A DNA stretch of 64,000 nt, taken from the NCBI GenBank assembly GCA_024123955.1, contig CP099652.1:5208001-5272000 (forward strand). The letters run 5' to 3'. The position numbers and the translations under genes were made by a program. Source of the stretch: Oxalobacteraceae bacterium OTU3CINTB1. GTDB lineage: Bacteria > Pseudomonadota > Gammaproteobacteria > Burkholderiales > Burkholderiaceae_D. Under the pieces are notes generated by a model, which was not told the origin of the DNA, did not search any database, and worked only from the letters and a program-made list of their open reading frames with translations. This document shows, in pieces, positions 1 through 8,431 of this stretch; positions within the stretch are counted from its first letter, which is position 1; every line of letters begins with the position of its first letter.

Positions 1-1204
1 TACCGTTGGCCCAGAAGACGATCGACGGGTGATGCTGATCGCGCGTTACCAGTTCCCTGACCAGCGGCGTGGAGACATCGGTATCGTAGAACTTCTGCCA
101 CCCGGTCAACTCGTCGATGACGTATAGCCCCACTTCATCGGCAACATCAAGGAAATGCGGGTCCGGCGGATAGTGGGACATCCGCACCGCGTTCATGTTC
201 ATTTCCTTCATCAACTTGGCGTCTTGATAGCTAAGCTCCTTGCTGCTGGCGCGGCCCGATGTCGGCCAGATAGTGTGCCGGTTCGAGCCCTTCAAGCGAA
301 CCTTGTAGCCGTTGACATAGAAGCCGTCGCGCGGCCGCAGTTCAACGGTGCGGAAGCCGATCGTCTTGCTCACTTCATGCACCACCTTGTTGCCGCTGAC
401 CAGCTGGAAGTTGACCTTGTAGCGCTGGGGATTCTCCGCCGACCAAGGCGTCACCTTGGCGAAATTGCCCTTCAGTTGCGCCTTACCGCTGAGGACTTGC
501 GCTGACATCTGCTTGCCAAGCGCCTTGCCATCGAGGGTGGTCACGCGCGCGACGACTTTGCCGTCCGGCTGGCCGGCGAGGAAAACGTCGGCGCTGAAAT
601 CGCCATTGTGGCGCGCATCGAGGCTGATACGGTCGATATTGTCGAGGGGTTTGGCCTCAAGCCACACCGGCCGGTAAATGCCGCTGAAGAGCCAGTAGTC
701 GGAGCTACGCTCAGCGCGGTTGACCGACTTGTTGGCCGAGTAGCGGTTGACCGTCACCTCCAGCTGGTTGCTTTGCCCCGGCTTCAGCAGCTTAGAAATA
801 TCGTACCGAAACTCATAGAAACCGCCCTGGTGTACGGCGCCAGCAGGCTGTCCATTCACCTTCACCAGCGTATCGGTCATCGATGCGCCGAACACGATAT
901 CAATTTGCTTGCCCTGCCAGTCGGAAGGCACGTCGAACTTGTGGCGGTAGATGCCGGTGGTGTCAGGCGCAGGGTCCTTTTCCCAGTCGTTGTAATAGCG
1001 GTAGGTGCCGAAGCCCTCCATCTCCCAATTCGACGGCACCGGTATAGTTTTCCAGGAGCCGCTATTGCGCCCGCCGTTGACCATGAATTCCCAATCGACG
1101 CGATGGTCCTTGTCGGTACCGCTCAAATATCGCACTTGCGTGCCTTCTGCAAAAGCGAATCCGCCCAATGCCAGCAGCAGCATTCCAACCACAAGTCTTA
1201 TCAT
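1..1204 (-). CDS. Glycoside hydrolase family 2 (beta-galactosidase-like), N-terminal part
   Basis: The gene starts at an ATG at 1204 and runs off the left edge, so about 401 N-terminal residues are present. A signal peptide (MIRLVVGMLLLALGGFAFA) points to export to the periplasm or outer surface. It is followed by a GH2 sugar-binding domain with typical phrases (VPSNWEMEGFGTYRY, YRHKFDVPSDW, YWLFSGIYRPVWLE), the immunoglobulin-like domain (IGFRTVE), and the start of the TIM barrel (LKGSNRHTIWP, MKEMNMNAVRMSHYPPDPHFLDVADEVGLYVIDE). Family members are retaining beta-galactosidases, beta-glucuronidases or beta-mannosidases of about 800-1000 residues; the catalytic Glu residues lie outside the window, so the substrate cannot be decided. 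The family call is firm, the exact activity is not. Confidence 0.9.
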   Translation of the reverse strand, partial: MIRLVVGMLLLALGGFAFAEGTQVRYLSGTDKDHRVDWEFMVNGGRNSGSWKTIPVPSNWEMEGFGTYRYYNDWEKDPAPDTTGIYRHKFDVPSDWQGKQIDIVFGASMTDTLVKVNGQPAGAVHQGGFYEFRYDISKLLKPGQSNQLEVTVNRYSANKSVNRAERSSDYWLFSGIYRPVWLEAKPLDNIDRISLDARHNGDFSADVFLAGQPDGKVVARVTTLDGKALGKQMSAQVLSGKAQLKGNFAKVTPWSAENPQRYKVNFQLVSGNKVVHEVSKTIGFRTVELRPRDGFYVNGYKVRLKGSNRHTIWPTSGRASSKELSYQDAKLMKEMNMNAVRMSHYPPDPHFLDVADEVGLYVIDELTGWQKFYDTDVSTPLVRELVTRDQHHPSIVFWANG

Positions 1205-1709
1205 AGTTTTTCTCAAAATTGTCTCCACGCCACATCACGCGGTCAAAGCTTGTAAAGATTCAAAAGTTGAAGCACTCCGTCGCAATGTGGCATTGGTGGT
1301 GCAGGGCTTGCGTCATGCGCCGACGATACGATACGCCAAAGGTGCGGAGTAAATGCCTCCCGGATAGCAGTGCTGTCGCCATGATCAATATGGCTTCATC
1401 GTCAAACGCATTAGCTACAGTAGTTTTGCTGCGGCACGCACGCCGAGCACTTTACTTGCATTATGACTGGTTGGCAGTTTGCAATTCTTGCAATGCTGTT
1501 GCAATTGCGAAAATCACTAAAGGTCACTATGAAATTTAGCAAGTTCACTGACAGTTCCGGCGCGGCATCATGTGCCAACGACGGTGCCGCTGAACAGGTA
1601 GGCCTGTGTGCCCAATCACTGGTCAATTCGACAGGCCAAACGGATATGCTTTCCATTTCGCCGCTCACATACCATTTGCAGATCGCCGGCAAAACTCGCC
1701 AAAAAAAGA
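1205..1709. other. Intergenic region without a recognised gene
   Basis: About 500 bases between the 3' end of the cupin gene and the start of the GH2 gene. Short open frames occur on both strands, but none has a ribosome binding site together with a protein-like composition. The GH2 promoter should lie in the first 100-200 bases next to 1204; no clear operator was seen. Confidence 0.5.
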
Positions 1710-2168
1710 TTACTTGGGCGCGCCTTCAGGCGCCGTAGTAAGCACATCGTCGGAGCTGCTCCAGGCAGGCGAGGTAATCGCGTAGAACTCCAGCGCCACA
1801 CCTTTACTTGCGCGAATTGACCGCACGGTTGCAGGCTGTATCACGATGTAAGAGCCAGGTCTTACAGCTTGTACTTTGCCATCAGTCCATACCTCGCCCT
1901 CCCCTTTGAGTACAAAGAATGATTCTTCGCCGATTTTATTATGACTCCATGCGCTGGCTTTGCCAGGCTCTAGGTGAAATAAGGCAACACTGACAAGTTC
2001 ACTGCGGGCTCCTGCCGGCGCAGTCCGGCCGATCAACTCACGTAGAGAAACGCCAGGCGAAGTGGTGATAACAGCTTGGCTATCCTGATGTAACACCGGA
2101 GGCAGCTTCTCAGCGAATCCCAGGAGTGGGATCACTGCAATACTCGAGGCAAGCAAAATTTTACGCAT
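1710..2168 (-). CDS. Exported cupin-domain protein
   Basis: A 152-residue protein with a signal peptide (MRKILLASSIAVIPLLGFAE) followed by one cupin fold at about residues 40-135. The cupin motif 1 region is seen as HLEPGKASAWSHNKIGEESFFVLKGEGEVW, read here as separate pieces (WSH, EESFFVLKGEGE), and motif 2 as RPGSYIVIQPATVRSI. Only one His and a few Glu are placed where metal ligands normally sit, so the metal site may be incomplete. Such small periplasmic cupins are usually of unknown function or act as isomerases or dioxygenases. It stands alone, downstream of the DUF2141/crt block on the same strand. Start chosen at the ATG giving an intact signal peptide. Confidence 0.75.
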   Translation of the reverse strand: MRKILLASSIAVIPLLGFAEKLPPVLHQDSQAVITTSPGVSLRELIGRTAPAGARSELVSVALFHLEPGKASAWSHNKIGEESFFVLKGEGEVWTDGKVQAVRPGSYIVIQPATVRSIRASKGVALEFYAITSPAWSSSDDVLTTAPEGAPK

Positions 2169-2411
2169 TTTTTTGAGACCAATCGAATGTAATAGACATT
2201 AAGAAAAGCGCGCGATAACTGAGATTCTTCGTTAACATTACCCCCCCCTGCAACGATTTTAGCCAAGGTCAGATGATTGAGACAACAATTTGGCGAAGGT
2301 CGATCCCCCCAAGGCATCGGAACGATATTTTGATGAACAGATATTTGCTGTCGAAGCTGGCGAATTCGGTGTACCTCCGCTTTAGATTTCAGCGGTCCGA
2401 GAGCGTACAGG

Positions 2412-2852
2412 TCAAAAATTTTTCAATGCTATCGGCACAACAACCTTGTCGTCACCGATCTCGATGGCGGCGTCATTAAAGTCCGGCGGGCCGAACTTGC
2501 CGCGCGCATCGCGACTGAACGCATAATTTTCCGTGGGCATACCGATGAAATTGCGGTCCAGCTTGTTGTTCTGGTTTTCATCCTGGTACACCAGAACTGC
2601 CCATGTACCCTTCGGCACATTGTCGATGGTGACCTTAGTCTGGCCCGCTTTTGCTTGGGCCGAACCGGAGTAGGTGCAATCCTTGAGAAAGTGTTCCTTG
2701 TCGCAGACGGCGGCGTTGATCTTGCCCTTGCCTACGGCCACGCCGCTCACTTTTACTTCCACCGTGGCGGCCGAGGCCGAGCCGCCGAACAGGGCGCAGG
2801 CCAGCCAAAGCATGGCACGCGAGTAGTTCGGCTTGTGGTAGGCTGTATGCAT
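2412..2852 (-). CDS. DUF2141 family exported protein
   Basis: A 146-residue protein. I place the start at the ATG at 2852, behind a GGAAA ribosome binding site, rather than at more upstream starts that would overlap crtZ. A signal peptide (SRAMLWLACALFGGSASAA) is followed by a DUF2141 beta-sandwich containing VEVKVSGVAVGKGKINAAV, a Cys pair (VCDKEHFLKDC) and the family-typical DNVPKGTWAVLVYQDENQN with NKLDRNFIGMPTE. The function of DUF2141 is not established. The gene is divergent from crtZ with only 37 bp between start codons, so a shared promoter region and co-regulation with carotenoid synthesis are likely (inference). Confidence 0.85.
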   Translation of the reverse strand: MHTAYHKPNYSRAMLWLACALFGGSASAATVEVKVSGVAVGKGKINAAVCDKEHFLKDCTYSGSAQAKAGQTKVTIDNVPKGTWAVLVYQDENQNNKLDRNFIGMPTENYAFSRDARGKFGPPDFNDAAIEIGDDKVVVPIALKNF

Positions 2853-2889
2853 ATGGTTTCCTTTGTGTGATGAATGTGTTGGAGTGGTG

Positions 2890-3459
2890 ATGTTGACGAA
2901 TGCGTTATTGAATACGGCTATCGTATTGCTGACAGTGGTGTTCATGGAACTGTTTTCCATCTTCGCGCACAAATACATCATGCACGGCTTCGGCTGGGGC
3001 TGGCACCAGTCGCACCACGAGCCGCACACCGGCAGGTTTGAGAAAAACGACTTGTTTGCGGTGGTGTTTGCCTGCGTGGCCATCGTCCTGATTTATTTCG
3101 GTGCCGAAGGCCACGCGCCGCTGCAATGGCTCGGCGCCGGCATGACCGCCTACGGCGCCTTGTACTTCGTCGCTCACGACGGCCTGGTGCACCGCCGCTG
3201 GCCATTTTCGTACACGCCGCGAAGTGGCTACCTCAAGCGCCTGTACCAGGCCCACCGCATGCACCACGCGGTGCCTGGCAAGCATGGCGCGGTATCCTTC
3301 GGCTTCCTGTACGCGCCGCCGGTAGCCAGCCTCAAGCGCCAGTTGCATGCGCTTCATGGCGGCTCCCTCGAAGGCCGTCTTCAGCGCGATACCGTTCCGG
3401 CGGATGGCGCTTCCACAAGCCCGCAGGACGCTGCGCCATCTTCCGCAAGCGCGAAGTGA
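2890..3459 (+). CDS. crtZ: Beta-carotene hydroxylase CrtZ
   Basis: Di-iron membrane hydroxylase that adds 3-hydroxyl groups to beta-carotene, giving zeaxanthin. The four His clusters of the fatty-acid-hydroxylase family are visible: HKYIMH, HQSHHEPH, HDGLVH and HRMHH. Membrane segments lie at about residues 1-20, 55-75 and 80-95. I choose the ATG at 2890, preceded by GGAG, over an in-frame start 27 bases upstream; this gives 189 residues. The tail after about residue 155 is low in homology and overlaps the 3' end of crtB on the other strand by 128 bp. Order and orientation match the Pantoea-type cluster, where crtZ converges on crtB. Confidence 0.95.
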   Translation: MLTNALLNTAIVLLTVVFMELFSIFAHKYIMHGFGWGWHQSHHEPHTGRFEKNDLFAVVFACVAIVLIYFGAEGHAPLQWLGAGMTAYGALYFVAHDGLVHRRWPFSYTPRSGYLKRLYQAHRMHHAVPGKHGAVSFGFLYAPPVASLKRQLHALHGGSLEGRLQRDTVPADGASTSPQDAAPSSASAK

Positions 3460-4327
3460 GCGCACTCACGCCGCCCTTGAACAGCAACCACAGCTTAGCC
3501 GCTTTCGAGGTACCGACCCGCTCGTCCCACGCCCGGGCTCCACGCGCCTTGACCTCGATACCGATCTGCCGATACACATTGCGCGCAGTGGCAATCGCCC
3601 ACGCCGAGCGCAGTGATAATGCGACGATACCTTCATTGGCCGAGTCGTAATATGGTTCCGCGTAATCGATCAGCCGGGCCGCCACGGTGGCCAGCGCTGC
3701 GCGGTGTTCGGGTAGGGCCAGTTCACTTGGAGGGATACCCGCCTCCCGCAGCCAGGCGGCCGGCAGGTAGCAGCGGCCGATGTCCGCGTCAGCGACGATG
3801 TCGCGCGCCATATTGGTGAGCTGGAAGGCCAGGCCCAGGTCGCAAGCGCGGTCGAGCACATCCGCATTCTTGGCGCCCATGATGGTGGACATCATCAGGC
3901 CCACTACGCCTGCCACGTGGTAGCAGTAGCGCAGCGTGTCGTCGATGGTTTCGTACTGCGCATCATGCACGTCCATGGCAAAGCCGGCCAGGTGGTCGTA
4001 CGCGTATTGCGGCGCAATCGCGTGGCCCAGCGCCACTTCCTGGAAGGCGGCAAATGCCGGCTCGGCCATCGGCTCGCCCGCATAGGCGCGTCGCGTTTGT
4101 TCTTCCAGCGTGGCCAGTTCGGCATACGCGTCGTGGGCGGGGGCTGCGGTTGTCGGTGCGAAGCCGAGCTCCTGGCCGTCGACCACGTCGTCGCAATGGC
4201 GGCACCACGCGTACAGCATCAGTACACTGCGCCGCACGTCGGCCGGGAATAGCGTGGCGGCGGCCGCAAAGCTTTTGGAACCCACCTTGATGGTCTCGGT
4301 GGCGTGGTCCATCAACGCTTCGTTCAT
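3332..4327 (-). CDS. crtB: Phytoene synthase CrtB
   Basis: Condenses two geranylgeranyl diphosphate molecules to phytoene, the first committed step of carotenoid synthesis. It has 331 residues. The two Asp-rich Mg-diphosphate motifs are DDVVD at residues 46-50 and DIVAD at 176-180 inside the signature NMARDIVADADIGRCYLP. The start ATG at 4327 overlaps the crtI stop codon as ATGA, implying translational coupling as the last gene of crtEXYIB. The C-terminus (after about residue 285) is Arg-rich and longer than in typical CrtB, and its coding sequence lies antisense to the end of crtZ. Confidence 0.96.
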   Translation of the reverse strand: MNEALMDHATETIKVGSKSFAAAATLFPADVRRSVLMLYAWCRHCDDVVDGQELGFAPTTAAPAHDAYAELATLEEQTRRAYAGEPMAEPAFAAFQEVALGHAIAPQYAYDHLAGFAMDVHDAQYETIDDTLRYCYHVAGVVGLMMSTIMGAKNADVLDRACDLGLAFQLTNMARDIVADADIGRCYLPAAWLREAGIPPSELALPEHRAALATVAARLIDYAEPYYDSANEGIVALSLRSAWAIATARNVYRQIGIEVKARGARAWDERVGTSKAAKLWLLFKGGVSALTSRLRKMAQRPAGLWKRHPPERYRAEDGLRGSRHEAHATGA

Positions 4328-5823
4328 CGCGCCGTCCCCGCCAGATCGTCAATCATCAGGCCGGCGGTGGCCTTGGCCGAACCGACCACGCCAGGCACGC
4401 CCGCACCGGGATGGGTGCCGGCGCCAACCAGGTATAGATTGGCCAGGTCGGCATCGCGGTTGTGCGGGCGGAACCAGGCGCTTTGGGTGAGGATCGGCTC
4501 GAGCGAGAAGGCCGAACCGACGTGGGCGTTGAGCTGGTCGCGGAAATCGAACGGCGTGAAGAAGCGGCTGGTGACAAGCTGACTGCGCAGGCCCGGCATG
4601 TAGCGCTCTTCCAGGTAGGTCAGGATGCGGTCGCGATAGCGCGGACCTTCCACGTCCCAGTCGATGTCGGCGTTACCCAAGTGCGGCACCGGCGCCAATA
4701 CATAATGGCTGCCGCAACCGGGGGGCGCCAGCGACGGATCGGTCACGCACGGCGCGTGCAGGTACAGGGAAAAATCTTCGGCCAGCGTTTTGCCGTTGAA
4801 GATTTCCTTGATCAGGGGCTGGTAGCGCGGCCCGAAGCACACGGTGTGGTGCTGTAGCTGGCTGTGGTGGTGACTCAGGCCAAAGTACAGCACAAACAGC
4901 GAATTGGAATGGCGCTTGCCGGCCAGCGACTTGGCTTGCGCCGGGCCGCGCGGGTGCTGGCCCAATAGCTCGCCGTAGGTATGCACCACGTCGGCGTTCG
5001 ACGCCACTGCTTGCGCGGCAAAGACGCGGCCGTCTTCCAGCCGCACGCCGGTCACGCGGTTGCCGGACGTGTCGATCGCTGCCACTTTGGCACTGAGTTC
5101 GATCTTGCCGCCGATGTCTTCGAACAGTTTTACCATGCCGTTAATCAGAGCGCCGGTACCGCCACGCGGAAACCACACTCCCCACTTGCGCTCGAGGGCG
5201 TGGATCAGGGTGTAGATCGACGAGGTGGCAAACGGATTGCCGCCGACCAGCAGCGAGTGGAAAGAGAACGCCATACGCAGTTGCTCGTCCTTGATGAAGC
5301 GCGACACCATGCCGTACACGCTCTTCCACGCTTCGAGCTTGGCCAGTTGCGGGCCGGCCGCCACCATGTCGCGGATCGACAGGAACGGCACCGCGCCCAG
5401 TTTCAGATAACCCTCGTCGAACACGGCTTTCGAGTAGGCCAGGAAGCGCTGGTAGCCGGCCACGTCGTCGGGGTTGCGGGCGTGGATCTGGCGGTCCAGT
5501 GCTTCCTGGTCGTTGGCGTAGTCGAAGTGGATGCCGTCTTCCCAGCACAGGCGATAGAACGGCGCCACCGGCAGCATCTCGACATAGTCGGACAGGCGCT
5601 TGCCAGCGACCGTAAACAGTTCTTCCAGTGCCGACGGGTCGGTAATCACGGTAGGACCGGCGTCAAACGTAAAACCCTGGTCGTGGTACACGTAGGCGCG
5701 GCCGCCCGGCTTGTCGCGCTGTTCCAGCAGCGTGGTCTGGATGCCGGCCGCCTGCAGGCGGATGGCAAGCGCGAGGCCGCCGAAGCCAGCGCCGATAACA
5801 ACGGCCTGTTTTGCTTGGTTCAC
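4324..5823 (-). CDS. crtI: Phytoene desaturase CrtI
   Basis: FAD-dependent desaturase converting phytoene to lycopene at the membrane surface; 499 residues. The dinucleotide-binding motif GAGFGG is at residues 11-16, followed by LEQRDKPGGRAYVYHDQGF and FDAGPTVITDP, typical of CrtI. The C-terminal bacterial phytoene dehydrogenase signature is seen as LYLVGAGTHPGAGVPGVVGS. I place the start at the GTG at 5823, which overlaps the crtY stop as GTGA; an upstream in-frame ATG at 6000 would lie deep inside crtY and add an unrelated Arg-rich stretch. A four-step desaturation to lycopene is assumed from the neighbouring cyclase. Confidence 0.96.
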   Translation of the reverse strand: MNQAKQAVVIGAGFGGLALAIRLQAAGIQTTLLEQRDKPGGRAYVYHDQGFTFDAGPTVITDPSALEELFTVAGKRLSDYVEMLPVAPFYRLCWEDGIHFDYANDQEALDRQIHARNPDDVAGYQRFLAYSKAVFDEGYLKLGAVPFLSIRDMVAAGPQLAKLEAWKSVYGMVSRFIKDEQLRMAFSFHSLLVGGNPFATSSIYTLIHALERKWGVWFPRGGTGALINGMVKLFEDIGGKIELSAKVAAIDTSGNRVTGVRLEDGRVFAAQAVASNADVVHTYGELLGQHPRGPAQAKSLAGKRHSNSLFVLYFGLSHHHSQLQHHTVCFGPRYQPLIKEIFNGKTLAEDFSLYLHAPCVTDPSLAPPGCGSHYVLAPVPHLGNADIDWDVEGPRYRDRILTYLEERYMPGLRSQLVTSRFFTPFDFRDQLNAHVGSAFSLEPILTQSAWFRPHNRDADLANLYLVGAGTHPGAGVPGVVGSAKATAGLMIDDLAGTAR

Positions 5824-6995
5824 GCGGATGTCCTGATCTGTTGAGGTTGAGTTTTGAATGCGGCTGCCACGGCCTGGCCCACGGGCACCGGCGGCTTGCC
5901 GGACAGCACGCGCAGCTGGTCGCCCAGTGTCGGGTGGCCAGCATAGAAGCGGGCGATCAGGGGCGCGGACAGCGTATAAAAGCGCTGCATCACGCGCCAA
6001 CGGCGGTCGGCATCGCCGGCCAGGAAAAGCATGCGGTTAAGTAGGCGGAAAAAGCCCTGGCGGCGCCATTCGCCGTTGGCGTGCTGGCGGATGGCGGCAA
6101 ACAGCGCTGGCGCCCGCAGGTCGGTTTGTATGGCAATGCATTCGGCCAGTCGTACCGCGTGCGGCAGCGAGTAGCCGGTAGTTGGGTGGAACAGGCCAGC
6201 GCGCAGCCCTGCGCTAGGCTGGCCGCGCAGGTCGACCCAGTAGCCATCGTGGTTGGACGCCAGCGTGATCGGCAGCGCGCCGCGTTCTTCGCGCAGTACG
6301 GCCACGATGGACCATCTGCGCGCAGCCGCATAGGCGGCGATGTTGGCGCGCAAACGGTCGGGATCGAGCTCGGGCGCATCGACGTAATGGGTGTCTTCGA
6401 TCAGCAGCCGCTCCGACCCGAACGGCAGCACGTACACGAAGCGGTAGCCGCCTTGCTGGGCCACGCTGGCGTCCATCAGGATCGGCGCCGTCAAGCCGTG
6501 CGGTGCAGCCAAGCGTACTTCCTGGCCGAGAAATGTTTGGAAGCCCAGCGCCAGCCGGTCGCTATGGACCGGGCCGCGACCATCGATCACGGCGCCCGCG
6601 TGCAGCACGGTGCCATCGACCAGCGTGACCGAGGTAGGCGTGAGCGAGGCAATGGTGGTGTTGGTGCGCAGCGTGTCCCCCAGGGCCGGGGTGAGCAGGC
6701 GCGCGAAATCTTCGGACGCGATGCTTGCATAGCCGCCGTCCAGTGTGCGTTTCAGGTCCGGGAAGATCACGTCGTAGCGCGGCCAGCGGGCCGAGACGAG
6801 CGGCGCGATCCAGGCGCGCTGGGCGTCATCGAGGTCGCTGTCGTGGAATGACCAGGTATGGTTGCCGCCGAGGTGCGCGTCCTGTTCCAGCACCAGTATG
6901 CGCAGCTCGGGGCGCGCCGTACGCAGGCGCCAGGCGATCAGGCCATTGGCAAGGCCGCCGCCGGCCAGGATCAGGTCGTAGGGTTTTGCGCTCAC
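5820..6995 (-). CDS. crtY: Lycopene beta-cyclase CrtY
   Basis: Cyclises both ends of lycopene to give beta-carotene. The 391-residue protein begins with the FAD-binding motif (DLILAGGGLANGLIAWRL), followed by LEQDAHLGGNHTWSFHD, the hallmark of proteobacterial CrtY. Further family elements are VIDGRGP and the stretch around residues 265-285 (LRAGLFHPTTGYSLPHAVRL). It overlaps crtX upstream (ATGA) and crtI downstream (GTGA), each by 4 nt. Confidence 0.96.
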   Translation of the reverse strand: MSAKPYDLILAGGGLANGLIAWRLRTARPELRILVLEQDAHLGGNHTWSFHDSDLDDAQRAWIAPLVSARWPRYDVIFPDLKRTLDGGYASIASEDFARLLTPALGDTLRTNTTIASLTPTSVTLVDGTVLHAGAVIDGRGPVHSDRLALGFQTFLGQEVRLAAPHGLTAPILMDASVAQQGGYRFVYVLPFGSERLLIEDTHYVDAPELDPDRLRANIAAYAAARRWSIVAVLREERGALPITLASNHDGYWVDLRGQPSAGLRAGLFHPTTGYSLPHAVRLAECIAIQTDLRAPALFAAIRQHANGEWRRQGFFRLLNRMLFLAGDADRRWRVMQRFYTLSAPLIARFYAGHPTLGDQLRVLSGKPPVPVGQAVAAAFKTQPQQIRTSA

Positions 6996-8431
6996 GCAGG
7001 TTCTCCTGCCGGTGCGCGCGCCAGGGCCTGCTCAACGACATCGGCCGCGCGCGCAGTGCCGCCTGCCTGCGCCAGTTCGGCCGACAATGGCGCCAGGCTG
7101 CGCTGGTATGACGAATCGCTCAGCAGCGCGCGCAGGTGCGCAGCCAGCGTGCTGGCGCCGCTGATCCGGGCCGACGCGCGTCGGCCGATGCCCGCATGGC
7201 TCACGCGCGCGGCCACGCCGGGCTGGTCGAAGGCGATCGGCAGCGCCAAGATCGGCGTGGCGGTGGCGATCGCATCCATCACGGTATTGAGGCCGGCGTG
7301 GGTGACCACAGCGTTGGCGCGTGCCAGCGCCGCCTGCTGTGGCGCGAATGCGCAAACAAGGGTTGCGCCGGGCGTGCCGGCGTGTTCGATGGCTTTGGCC
7401 TGGTGTTCGGAAAGGCCGCCACAATGGGCCGCCAGCAATTGCACGTCCAGCGCGCGGCAGGCCCGGGCGATGCGCTTGAAGGCACCGAAGCGCTGGCCCT
7501 GCAGGGTGCCCAGTGACGCGAAGACTAGCGGCCGGCCCTGATCGAAGGCGGGCAGCGGCGTGATGGTGTCCTGGGTTCCCGAACCCGCCCGCAGTGGCCC
7601 CACGTGATAAAAATTGGCGGGCAGGTGCTGGCGCGGAAAGTCGAAGCCGGCGATGGTCTGGCTGATCTGCGCCAGCGGCGACAGGCACTCGTGCATAGCG
7701 CCGCGCGCAGGTAAGCCCAGCCGGCGCGCCTGGCGTTCGATGGCACGGCGGTGCGGAGTCATGATCCAGTCGTATACGCAGCTGCTGCCAGCCACCATTT
7801 GCAAGCCGCGTTCGCTGGCATCGTAGCCAAATGGCATCACCGGCAGCGGCACGCCGGCCTCGCGGTTGACGGGCAACGCGCACGCTACCGAGATCAGGGG
7901 CAGTTGCAGCGCCTCGGCCACCAACCCGGCGGCCGCTTCCATCTGGTCGCCCAGCAGGGCGTCGATGCGCAGTGCCTCGATGGCATTGGGTAATTCCTCG
8001 CACAGCATGTCGGTGGCAGCAGCCATGTCGAGGATGACCTCGCGCAGGCCCAGCGGACTGCCGGGGCTGGCAGCGCGGCGCAGTGCGACCTCCATCGAGC
8101 CAGGTGGGAAGCGTTGGATGCCCAGTGCCTGGAAGGCGATGCCGGAAATGAGCGTGCCTCCCGCGTCGCCGGCTCTACCGTGTAAGGTGCTGGCGATGCG
8201 GGTGCCCAGGTAGGCAGCCGCGTCGGGCCGGTGCAGGAACGTCACCCGGTGGCCACGCCGAATCAGTTCGCCCGCCAGCGCTGCTAGCGCGCTGAAATGG
8301 CTGGGGAATGCCGGCGCCACCACGCCGAAATGGCGCGGTGACAGCAATCCGGGCATGCTGGGCTGATGCGCAAACGCCGCCTTTGGCACGCCAGGCGTGC
8401 TTGCCCATGCGGGGAAAACCGCGCCGGTCAC
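6992..8431 (-). CDS. crtX: Zeaxanthin glucosyltransferase CrtX
   Basis: GT1-family enzyme that transfers glucose from UDP-glucose to the hydroxyls of zeaxanthin, giving the polar diglucoside. The 479-residue protein has the N-terminal acceptor domain (HFGVVAPAFPSHFSALAALA at about residue 34) and the C-terminal UDP-binding signature (THAGLNTVMDAIATATPILA, then PIAFDQPGVAARV). About 25 extra residues precede the usual start; an internal Met at residue 27 would give the usual length, but the ATGA overlap with crtE favours the longer form. Its presence predicts zeaxanthin glucosides as end products. Confidence 0.94.
   Translation of the reverse strand: MTGAVFPAWASTPGVPKAAFAHQPSMPGLLSPRHFGVVAPAFPSHFSALAALAGELIRRGHRVTFLHRPDAAAYLGTRIASTLHGRAGDAGGTLISGIAFQALGIQRFPPGSMEVALRRAASPGSPLGLREVILDMAAATDMLCEELPNAIEALRIDALLGDQMEAAAGLVAEALQLPLISVACALPVNREAGVPLPVMPFGYDASERGLQMVAGSSCVYDWIMTPHRRAIERQARRLGLPARGAMHECLSPLAQISQTIAGFDFPRQHLPANFYHVGPLRAGSGTQDTITPLPAFDQGRPLVFASLGTLQGQRFGAFKRIARACRALDVQLLAAHCGGLSEHQAKAIEHAGTPGATLVCAFAPQQAALARANAVVTHAGLNTVMDAIATATPILALPIAFDQPGVAARVSHAGIGRRASARISGASTLAAHLRALLSDSSYQRSLAPLSAELAQAGGTARAADVVEQALARAPAGEPA

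Noticed and set aside
4981..5844. 287-residue plus-strand open frame inside crtI
   Set aside because: Antisense shadow of a GC-rich gene, His/Val/Arg-rich composition and no ribosome binding site; crtI on the other strand is certain.
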